In this document: positions 57,580 to 64,000 of the stretch, piece by piece
How the letters are laid out: every line of letters starts with the position of its first letter
How positions within the stretch are numbered: the stretch's first letter is position 1
From: G051903925 sp051903925
GTDB lineage: Bacteria > Pseudomonadota > Alphaproteobacteria > Zavarziniales > Zavarziniaceae
NCBI RefSeq assembly: GCF_051903925.1
Contig: NZ_CP173678.1
Location: 2,170,001-2,234,000 of the forward strand
DNA length: 64,000 bases
Direction: 5' to 3'
Notes under the pieces: generated by a model
The model's database searches: none
Told to the model about the DNA's origin: nothing
The model's input: only the letters and a program-made list of their open reading frames with translations
Translations under genes and position numbers: made by a program

Positions 57580-58842
57580 TTACACCGCGAAGATGGCGAT
57601 GTCCCGTCGGGCATAGCCGCCGGGCCAGTCGATGGCATCGACGCCCCGATAGGCGCGGGCCCGGGCCTCGGCCGCGTCGCGGCCTGTCGCGGTGACGCAC
57701 AGCACGCGGCCCCCCTCGGCCAGGATCGTGCCATCCGCCTCGCGCGTGCCGGCGTGAAAGACGGTGACGTCCGGCATGGCATCCGCCGCCGCCAGGTTGC
57801 CGATGGGCTCGCCCTTGGCGCCGGATTCGGGGTAGGCCTTGGACGCGACGACGACGCCGATCGCGATGTCGTCCTTCCAGGCCAGGGGCGCCGTCGCCAG
57901 CGTGCCGTCGGCGCAGGCGCGCAGCAGCGGCAGGAGGTCGGAGCCCAGGCGGCGGACCAGGACCTGCGCCTCTGGATCACCGAAGCGGACATTGTATTCG
58001 ATCAGCTTCGGCCCGCTCCTGGTCAGCATCAGCCCGGCATAGAGCACGCCCGAATAGGGCATGCCGCGCGCGGCCATCGTGTCGACCGTGGGCTGCACGA
58101 TCTGCGCCATGACCTGGGCTTCCAGTTCGGGCGTCAGGTCGGGGGAGGGGGAAATGGCGCCCATGCCGCCCGTATTGGGGCCCTGGTCGCCGTCCAGCGC
58201 CCGCTTGTGGTCGCGTGCCGTGCCGAACAGGCGGGCGGTGCGACCGTCGACCAGCGCGAACAGGCTGGCTTCCACCCCCTCCAGGAACTCCTCCACCACG
58301 ACTTCGGCTCCGGCCTGGCCGAATCGGCCGGCAAAGCAGTCGTCGATGGCGGCGTGCGCCTCGGCGATCGTCATGGCGACGGTGACGCCCTTGCCCGCGG
58401 CCAGACCGTCCGCCTTGACCACGATGGGTGCTCCTTGCGCATCGACGAAGGCGCGGGCCGAGGCGGCGTCGCGGAAGCGGCCATAGGCGGCGGTCGGCAC
58501 GCCGGCCTCGCGTGCCAGATCCTTCATGAAGCCCTTGGAGCCTTCGAGCTGGGCCGCCGCGGCACTGGGGCCAAAGGCCGGGATGCCGGCCGCCTTCAGC
58601 CGGTCGGCCAGGCCTGCGACCAGCGGCGCTTCCGGTCCCACGACGACGAAGTCGATGCCCAGGTCCTGCGCCAGGCGAACCTGCCCGTCCAGGTCGGTCG
58701 CAGGAACGGGATGGCAGCAGGCCAGGTGCGCGATCCCCGCATTGCCGGGGGCGGCGTGCAGGTCCGTGACCAGCGGCGATGCCGCAAGAGCCCAGGCCAG
58801 CGCATGCTCGCGCCCGCCACCGCCAACCACCAGGACCTTCAT
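57580..58842 (-). CDS. purD: Phosphoribosylamine-glycine ligase
   Basis: 420 residues; ATP-grasp enzyme that joins glycine to phosphoribosylamine in purine synthesis. VLVVGGGGREHALAWALA, VVGPEAPLVAGL, PIVVKADGLAAGKGV and LIEYNVRFGDPEAQV are standard. ATG 58842 begins MKVLVVGGGG directly. It is divergent from xseA (71 bp), as in many alphaproteobacteria. Confidence 0.95.
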   Translation of the reverse strand: MKVLVVGGGGREHALAWALAASPLVTDLHAAPGNAGIAHLACCHPVPATDLDGQVRLAQDLGIDFVVVGPEAPLVAGLADRLKAAGIPAFGPSAAAAQLEGSKGFMKDLAREAGVPTAAYGRFRDAASARAFVDAQGAPIVVKADGLAAGKGVTVAMTIAEAHAAIDDCFAGRFGQAGAEVVVEEFLEGVEASLFALVDGRTARLFGTARDHKRALDGDQGPNTGGMGAISPSPDLTPELEAQVMAQIVQPTVDTMAARGMPYSGVLYAGLMLTRSGPKLIEYNVRFGDPEAQVLVRRLGSDLLPLLRACADGTLATAPLAWKDDIAIGVVVASKAYPESGAKGEPIGNLAAADAMPDVTVFHAGTREADGTILAEGGRVLCVTATGRDAAEARARAYRGVDAIDWPGGYARRDIAIFAV

Positions 58843-58913
58843 GCCCGCATCCACCCCCTTGGTTTTCCGGGGCAACTTGTAACACGGGCGGGCGGGCATA
58901 CAATGCGCCGCCC

Positions 58914-60365
58914 ATGGCCACCCCTGCGTCCCCGCCCAACCTCCGCGAATACTCGGTCGGCGAACTGGCCGGCGCCGTCAAGCGCACGGTGGAGGATACG
59001 TTCGGCCTGGTCCGCGTGCGGGGCGAGCTGTCGGGTGCCAAGCGGCATTCCTCGGGCCATCTCTATTTCAGCCTGAAGGACGACAGCGCCCTGATCGACG
59101 GGGTGGCCTGGCGCAACACGGCGGCGCGTCTCAGCTTCCGGCCCGAGGATGGGCTGGAGGTGATCGTCACGGGACGCCTGACCACCTATCCCGGGCGCTC
59201 GCGCTACCAGATCGTGGCCGAGGCGATGGAGGTGGCGGGGGCCGGCGCGCTGCTGGCCATGATCGAGGAGCGGCGCAGGCGTCTGGCGGCGGAGGGCCTG
59301 TTCGCGCAGGAGCGCAAGCGGCCGCTGCCCTTCCTGCCGGGCGTGATCGGTGTCGTCACCTCTCTCTCCGGGGCCGTGATCCGGGACATCCTGCATCGCC
59401 TGGCGGACCGTTTCCCCCGCCACGTCCTGATCTGGCCGGCTGCCATGCAGGGGGACGGGGCGGCGGAGCAGGTGGCCGCCGCGATCGCCGGCTTCAATGC
59501 GATTCGCCCTGGTGGCCCCGTGCCGCGGCCGGACGTCCTGATCGTGGCGCGGGGCGGCGGCTCGCTCGAAGACCTGATGGAATTCAACGAGGAAGTCGTG
59601 GTGCGGGCGGCTGCGGCCAGCACCATTCCGCTGATCGCTGCGATCGGGCACGAGACCGACACGACCCTGATCGACCACGCCGCCGACCGGCGCGCGCCGA
59701 CGCCGACCGCCGCGGCAGAGATGGCGGTGCCCGTGCGCACCGACCTGATGCGCAGCCTGGCCGAACTGGGCCACCGCCTGGACCAGGCGCAGCAGGCCAG
59801 GGTGGAGCAGCGGCGCGAGCGGGTTGCCGCCCTGGCCCGGGCCCTGCGCCGGCCGGAGGACCTGCTGGGGCCGCTGGAGCAACGCTTCGACGCGCTGGCG
59901 GAGCGCCTGCCGCGGGCGCTGCTGGCCCGGGTTGGGCAGGGGGAGCGGGCGCTGGGCGGCGCCAGTGCGGGCCTGCGCCCGCGCCTGCTGTCGGCCGAGG
60001 TGCAGCGCCTGGCCGAGGCCCTGGCCGGCCGGTCGCGGGCACTGGAGCAGGGCTACCGGCGGCGCCTGGACGAGCGCGGCGCCCGCCTGGACGCGGCGGC
60101 GCGCCTGCTGGACAGCCTGGGCTATGGCCGGGTGCTGGCGCGCGGTTATGCCGTTGTCCGCCAGGATGGCCGCATCCTGCGCCATGTGGCCCAGGCTGTG
60201 CCGGGCGCCCTCGACATCGAACTGGCCGATGGCCATCTGGCCGCCCGGGTCGCAGGCGACGGTGCGGCCGACACTGCGCCCCGGCCGGCAGGTCCGGAAC
60301 CGGCCCGCGCCGATCCGCCACGCCGCACGCGCAAGGCGCCACGGGACCAGGGCGACCTGTTCTAG
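58914..60365 (+). CDS. xseA: Exodeoxyribonuclease VII large subunit
   Basis: 483 residues. An N-terminal OB fold (YSVGELAGAVKRTVED, GELSGAKRHSSGHLYF) is followed by the catalytic domain with VARGGGSLEDLMEFNEE and AIGHETDTTLIDHAADRRAPTPTAAAE, then a coiled coil and a Lys/Arg-rich tail. The small subunit XseB is not in the window. The frame is open upstream over the purD start. Confidence 0.94.
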   Translation: MATPASPPNLREYSVGELAGAVKRTVEDTFGLVRVRGELSGAKRHSSGHLYFSLKDDSALIDGVAWRNTAARLSFRPEDGLEVIVTGRLTTYPGRSRYQIVAEAMEVAGAGALLAMIEERRRRLAAEGLFAQERKRPLPFLPGVIGVVTSLSGAVIRDILHRLADRFPRHVLIWPAAMQGDGAAEQVAAAIAGFNAIRPGGPVPRPDVLIVARGGGSLEDLMEFNEEVVVRAAAASTIPLIAAIGHETDTTLIDHAADRRAPTPTAAAEMAVPVRTDLMRSLAELGHRLDQAQQARVEQRRERVAALARALRRPEDLLGPLEQRFDALAERLPRALLARVGQGERALGGASAGLRPRLLSAEVQRLAEALAGRSRALEQGYRRRLDERGARLDAAARLLDSLGYGRVLARGYAVVRQDGRILRHVAQAVPGALDIELADGHLAARVAGDGAADTAPRPAGPEPARADPPRRTRKAPRDQGDLF

Positions 60366-60402
60366 GCGTGCGGTGCCGTTCGTCCTCATCAGTTGCCCCT
60401 TG

Positions 60403-60438
60403 ATACCTCGCATAACAAAGCATAGAGTGCCGAGGTAT
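60403..60438. promoter_or_regulatory. Inverted repeat covering padR start
   Basis: ATACCTCG (60403-60410) and CGAGGTAT (60431-60438), 20 nt apart; the right arm includes the first two bases of the start codon. Autoregulation by the PadR protein, or blocking of ribosome access, is plausible. ATAACAAAG lies between the arms. Confidence 0.5.
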
Positions 60439-60775
60439 GGATGCCGAGATGCTCAAGGGACACCTGGACACGATCGTGCTCGCGGCGCTGGCCGCAGGGC
60501 CGGCGCATGGCTACGCGATCATCGAGGCGATCCGTAACCAATCGGGCTCGACCTTCGATCTACCGGAAGGGACGATCTATCCGGCCCTGCACCGGCTGGA
60601 GGGGGCAGGCCTGCTGGCCAGTACCTGGCAGGTGCCGCCGGGCGGGCGCCGACGCCGCGTCTATGCCCTGACGCCGGCCGGCACCGCCGCCCTGGCTCAG
60701 CGACGGAAGAGCTGGGCGCGCTTTGCCAACGGTGTCGAACGCATGCTGAAGGGGGCGCCGCCATGGCCGGCCTGA
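60437..60775 (+). CDS. PadR family transcriptional regulator
   Basis: 112 residues: winged helix (DAEMLKGHLDTIVLAALAAG, AHGYAIIEAIRNQSG, LPEGTIYPALHRLE) with the short C-terminal dimerisation helix of PadR-s1 proteins. It overlaps the next gene, a HAAS-type membrane protein, by 13 nt. PadR-HAAS pairs control a linked membrane protein, usually in response to envelope or metabolite signals. Confidence 0.9.
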   Translation: MDAEMLKGHLDTIVLAALAAGPAHGYAIIEAIRNQSGSTFDLPEGTIYPALHRLEGAGLLASTWQVPPGGRRRRVYALTPAGTAALAQRRKSWARFANGVERMLKGAPPWPA

Positions 60776-61371
60776 TCGACCAGTACCTGCGGGAGTTCGA
60801 CCGGCATAGCGGGGGCGATCCCGCCTTTCGCGATCTGCGGGACGAGGTCGAGGACCACCTGCGCTGCGCGGCGGAGGCCGATCCCGCGCAGGAGGCGGCC
60901 GCGATTGCGCGCTTCGGGCGGCCCGATGCCCTGCTGTCGCCCATCGCGGCGGCGGCGCTGGCCGGGCAGGCTGAGCGGACCTGGCGTGTTGCGGCGGCGG
61001 CGCTGGCTGCCAGCTTCCTTGCAATGCGCCTGCGGACGCTGTGGCTGGGGCCAGAAGGGGTGGCGGACCTGGCCCATGCGCTGGACCGCTATGGCTTCGT
61101 GGCGGCGCTGCTGCTGGCACTGGCGGCGTGGGCCGCGTTCGGCCGCGCCTGGTCCGGCTGGTCGACGCGGCTGGCAGGGCTGTCGTTGGTGGCCCTGGCC
61201 CTGGCGACGCTGGCCGGCTCGGCCCGCGTCATGGGCGGGGCGCCCGGGCTGCCGCCGGCCCACGTCCTGGGCAGCCTGGGCGTTGAACTGGGGCTGACCG
61301 CGCTCCTGGCGCGGGAAGCCTGGCGGCTGGCGCGGTGGCAGCGGGCCAGTGCCCGCCTGTCGATCCAATAG
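60763..61371 (+). CDS. PadR-associated HAAS-like membrane protein
   Basis: 202 residues. The N-terminal 60 residues (YLREFDRH, FRDLRDEVEDHLRCAA, AIARFGRPDAL) are the HAAS/permease-prefix type of helical domain; four hydrophobic segments follow (about 75-92, 107-125, 132-150, 165-185). Function is unknown beyond likely signalling through the overlapping PadR regulator. Confidence 0.75.
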   Translation: MAGLIDQYLREFDRHSGGDPAFRDLRDEVEDHLRCAAEADPAQEAAAIARFGRPDALLSPIAAAALAGQAERTWRVAAAALAASFLAMRLRTLWLGPEGVADLAHALDRYGFVAALLLALAAWAAFGRAWSGWSTRLAGLSLVALALATLAGSARVMGGAPGLPPAHVLGSLGVELGLTALLAREAWRLARWQRASARLSIQ

Positions 61372-61384
61372 TGGGGAGGGGACG

Positions 61385-62023
61385 ATGCGGACGTCCACAT
61401 GGTTGCGCCTGGCCGACGGCTGGTCCCTGTTCTGGCTGCTGACCGGCGCGGTCGGCGTGCTGGTTGCCACCTCGGTCCTGGCGGTCGGGGGAACCGACGG
61501 ATTGCGCCTGGGCATCCGGGAGACGGCGCGCACCTCCCTCGTCCTCTTCCTGCTGGCCTTCACCGCCAGCGCCGCCGTGCAGCTGGCGCCCAATGGCTGG
61601 ACGCGATGGCAGCGGCGCAACCGGCGCATGCTGGGCCTGGCCTTTGCCACCTCGCACTTCCTGCACCTGGGCCTGCTGGTGGGCCTTGCCAGTGTGGACA
61701 CCGCGCTGTTCTGGAGCCTGACCAACCCGACGACGATCGCGACGGCGGGTCTGGCCTATGTCTTCATCGCTGCCATGGCCGCGACCTCGTTCCCGCGCAG
61801 TGCCGCCCTGCTGGGGCCGCGCGCCTGGCGGGTGCTGCATTGGGCCGGCAGCGCCTATGTCTGGATCAGCTTCGCCGTCGCCTTTGGCAAGCGGGTGCCG
61901 CTGGATGCGGCCTATGCCCTGCCGGTTGCGCTGCTGTTGGGCGGGTTGGCACTGCGCATCGCGGCGCGGGCCGGCACCGGCAGCCCGGGCCTCATGCGTT
62001 TCCGCCCTCGACCTGGCGGATGA
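61385..62023 (+). CDS. Ferric-reductase-like transmembrane protein
   Basis: 212 residues with about six membrane helices. Histidines in TSHFLHLGLLVG and VLHWAGSAYVW are placed as possible haem b ligands, like the MsrQ/ferric reductase transmembrane family. GGGGAGGGGACG precedes ATG 61385. It is the third gene of the padR operon, 13 nt after the second, and its 3' end overlaps the converging synthetase-like gene by 32 nt. Confidence 0.75.
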   Translation: MRTSTWLRLADGWSLFWLLTGAVGVLVATSVLAVGGTDGLRLGIRETARTSLVLFLLAFTASAAVQLAPNGWTRWQRRNRRMLGLAFATSHFLHLGLLVGLASVDTALFWSLTNPTTIATAGLAYVFIAAMAATSFPRSAALLGPRAWRVLHWAGSAYVWISFAVAFGKRVPLDAAYALPVALLLGGLALRIAARAGTGSPGLMRFRPRPGG

Positions 62024-63890
62024 AGCGGCCCGCCGCCAAGCCCCGGCACAGCGCCAGGTGGTGCTCGCGCATGACCGGGGCCGAGTTGAAATCGCCTTGG
62101 GGCCAGTTGTCGACCAGGCGGCGCAGACGCGGCAGGTCCAGGCAGGTGCTGGCGAAGGGACTTTGCTCCAGGCGGGCGATCTCGTCCGCGAAGGCACTGC
62201 GGGAGCGGGTCGCCTCCACCCCCCAGTCCGCCGCCTGCAACCCCTTGCCCACTTCCTGGTGCACCTCGTCCGGGACCAGGTCCTGGAGCACGCGGCGCGC
62301 CAGGTAGCGGTTGCTGCCCGCGCGCAGGAACTGCTCGTTGGGGATCGCCAGGCAGAACTCGGCCAGGCGCCGGTCGGCGGTGGGATCCGTCGCCTGGACC
62401 CCGGTCAGGCGCAGCTGCCCGATCATCATGGCGCCGGGATCGATGCGCGAGAACACGGCCAGGCGCGGATCGAGGCGGCCAAGCTCCGTGCGCAGCATGT
62501 TGCCGCCGGTGTCACGGCCTTCGTCCCAGATGCCGGTCTTGCGGGCAAAGTCGGGGTTGATCGCCGTGACCATGTCATAGCTGACGATCGTCTTCCCCAG
62601 GGCCCGGCGGATTGCCAGGGCCGCGGCTTCCGGGAACAGCGGCTCAAGCGCCGTGCTCAGCAGGAAGTTCCAGCTGTGGCCGGCGTGGCGCAGGGCCCGC
62701 ATCTCCTGCGCCAGGCGCAGCCAGCGGCCCTGCCGCGCCAGCTTGCCGAGCCAGGCCATGCCGTCATAGCTGAACGTCATGTTGCCCATCTGCCCGGTCA
62801 ACAGGCGGGTGCACCCCTGCGCCCGCGCCGCCCGCCCGATCGCATTGATCCAGATCTGATTGAACGGATTGAGCACCGGCATGTCGCAGGCCTGCCCCGA
62901 CTGCTCGACAGCGTCCATGACCGGGCCGGAAATGTTGGGCACCCGGACATGGTCGACATTGGGAAAGCGCGCGGCGGTACGGGCGGCGCGGGGCCATTCG
63001 TCGCCAAAGCGCCTGTGCTGGGGCGGGATGTCGAACGGTGCGCCGGGTGCTGCGGTATAGGCGATCAGCCGCCGTCCGTCCGCCTGGAGGATCGGCGCGG
63101 CGCTGGCGACCACGAACGAACTGTCCATGCCGCCGCTGAGATGGGCGGCCACGGGGCCGGTGGAGCCGATGCGCGCGCGGACCGCCTCGTCCATCAGCGC
63201 GCGCACCGCCTCCACATAGTCGGCGTCGCGCTTCAGGCGGATGGCGGGCAGCGTTTCCGGCCGCCAGTAGCGATGCCGGGTGACGCCGCCGGCGTCGATC
63301 AGCGCCGTCTCGCCCGGGACGACGCGCAGCACGTCGCGGAACGTCGTCAGCATGCCCTTGGCCGACATCAGCATCAGCCACCGGCCCATCCATTCCTGGT
63401 CGATCTCGCGCGGGACCTGGGGCAGGGCGTGCAGGCCGCGTGCCTCGGTCGCGAACAGGGTGGTGTTCCCCTGCCGCCAGAAGACCAGCGGCACGATGCC
63501 GATGAAATCCCGCGCCAGGACCAGGCGGCGCGCCGTCCCGTCCCACACCGCACAGGCAAAGTCGCCCAGGAACTGGTTGGGAAAATCCGGGCCCCAGCGG
63601 CGCCACGCGGCCAGGACCAGATCGCCATCGGTGGGCAGCGGCACGCGCCCGGTCAGGTTCAGCGCAGCCAGGACCGCTTCCCGGTTGTCCAGCCGGCCGT
63701 CGAACAGGGCGGTGGAGCCGTCGGGCGCCGGATCGGACCACAGGGCCCCGTCGACGCGGGCAAAGGCGGCGCCGGTGCCCTGGCGAACCTGCGGCCGTGC
63801 CTTGCCCAGGGCCATGGCGGCGGCCATGCGCGCGACGTCCGGTGGTGCCGGCCAGCCGTGCCCGAACGCAACACCCCCCGCTATCGCCAA
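61992..63890 (-). CDS. Asparagine-synthetase-like protein without glutaminase cysteine
   Basis: 632 residues. The N-terminal half (1-205) has the class II amidotransferase fold (DGRLDNREAVL, LGDFACAVWDG, ARDFIGIVPLVFW), but position 2 is Ala, not the catalytic Cys, so it cannot use glutamine in the usual way. The C-terminal synthetase has an intact PP-loop SGGMDSS (252-258). This combination is typical of lasso-peptide cyclases and of other amide-forming asparagine-synthetase homologues. The start is TTG 63890, the only start in frame. Cluster partners would lie beyond the window edge. Confidence 0.8.
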   Translation of the reverse strand: MAIAGGVAFGHGWPAPPDVARMAAAMALGKARPQVRQGTGAAFARVDGALWSDPAPDGSTALFDGRLDNREAVLAALNLTGRVPLPTDGDLVLAAWRRWGPDFPNQFLGDFACAVWDGTARRLVLARDFIGIVPLVFWRQGNTTLFATEARGLHALPQVPREIDQEWMGRWLMLMSAKGMLTTFRDVLRVVPGETALIDAGGVTRHRYWRPETLPAIRLKRDADYVEAVRALMDEAVRARIGSTGPVAAHLSGGMDSSFVVASAAPILQADGRRLIAYTAAPGAPFDIPPQHRRFGDEWPRAARTAARFPNVDHVRVPNISGPVMDAVEQSGQACDMPVLNPFNQIWINAIGRAARAQGCTRLLTGQMGNMTFSYDGMAWLGKLARQGRWLRLAQEMRALRHAGHSWNFLLSTALEPLFPEAAALAIRRALGKTIVSYDMVTAINPDFARKTGIWDEGRDTGGNMLRTELGRLDPRLAVFSRIDPGAMMIGQLRLTGVQATDPTADRRLAEFCLAIPNEQFLRAGSNRYLARRVLQDLVPDEVHQEVGKGLQAADWGVEATRSRSAFADEIARLEQSPFASTCLDLPRLRRLVDNWPQGDFNSAPVMREHHLALCRGLAAGRFIRQVEGGNA

Positions 63891-63955
63891 GGAGCGGCCG
63901 CCCTTCCGGTCCCGTCCACGACGACGCCACCCAACCCGGTCAGCATCCCGTCGTC

Positions 63956-64000
63956 CTAGTCGCCATGATGCTCCACCAGGACCTCGCGCTTGCCCACGTG
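63956..64000 (-). CDS. C-terminal end of an upstream gene (partial)
   Basis: Fourteen codons ending HVGKREVLVEHHGD and a TAG stop, cut by the window edge. The frame cannot be proven from 45 nt; it is offered because it ends 65 nt before the synthetase-like gene on the same strand. No family can be assigned; a small peptide precursor is one possibility among several. Confidence 0.3.
   Translation of the reverse strand, partial: HVGKREVLVEHHGD

Noticed and set aside
1..64000. tRNA, rRNA, CRISPR array, insertion sequence or prophage
   Set aside because: No repeat-spacer array, transposase, integrase, structural RNA or flanking inverted repeats with target duplication were recognised anywhere.

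Overview
The window is a high-GC chromosomal segment from an alphaproteobacterium. The layout suggests a Rhodospirillales-like lineage, inferred from gene content and not from any marker phylogeny. The strongest evidence is the ChvI/ChvG two-component pair followed by a short HPr kinase, RapZ, an EIIA-Man-type protein and HPr, with PEP carboxykinase nearby on the other strand. No rRNA, tRNA, CRISPR array, insertion sequence or prophage was seen. Most of the window is dense housekeeping and metabolic DNA. One gene, at 13355-14422, is strikingly AT-rich and looks acquired.

Layout. 1-10.7 kb: a giant membrane coiled-coil protein, NnrU, a 23-residue membrane microprotein, an SDR, an amino-acid-type periplasmic binding protein, a coupled SCO/cytochrome c pair, a TauD-type dioxygenase divergent from a TetR regulator, a uroporphyrinogen-III methyltransferase and a VOC protein. 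10.8-20.7 kb: pckA, a HugZ-like protein, the AT-rich TIR-like gene and a MATE transporter, then the chvI-chvG-hprK-rapZ-ptsM-ptsH train, whose last four genes overlap by 1-4 nt. 20.8-31 kb: a HAD phosphatase, a second SCO protein, glutamate-cysteine ligase, a GNAT, a UvrD-type helicase, an unusual four-domain globin-coupled chemosensor, a four-EF-hand periplasmic protein and two tandem HAD dehalogenase paralogues. 31.1-33.5 kb: a complete bufferin-type RiPP operon (precursor, MNIO enzyme, partner protein, DoxX) behind a possible ECF-sigma promoter. 33.6-38.8 kb: a BKACE enzyme with a hotdog thioesterase (possible carnitine route), EpmA divergent from EF-P, an SDR, and a lone GSU2403-type nucleotidyltransferase with a perfect 12-bp inverted repeat in front of it.

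39-47.7 kb: a lipocalin-like (AttH/CrtC) protein, a membrane GGDEF-EAL protein, a LysE exporter, a large AsmA protein, a DUF4169 protein and ManC. 47.9-53.0 kb: an fdsGBAD NAD-dependent formate dehydrogenase operon without fdsC, behind a perfect 16-bp inverted repeat. 53.1-57.5 kb: an acyl-CoA dehydrogenase, an SDR and two tandem APH-type kinases, a set reminiscent of 4-hydroxyacyl-CoA catabolism. 57.6-64 kb: purD, xseA, a PadR/HAAS/ferric-reductase-like operon, and an asparagine-synthetase-like protein without the glutaminase cysteine, preceded at the window edge by the last 14 codons of another gene.

Themes. Several loci concern copper, haem and redox: bufferin operon, two SCO proteins, HugZ, SUMT, globin sensor. 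Others concern carbon and nitrogen signalling: ChvIG, the PTS phosphorelay and PckA. The most notable items for follow-up are the bufferin operon, the foreign TIR-like gene, the globin-MA-PilZ-Cache sensor, the nucleotidyltransferase with its operator-like repeat, and the edge cluster around the asparagine-synthetase-like protein. No gap between genes exceeds about 210 bases.
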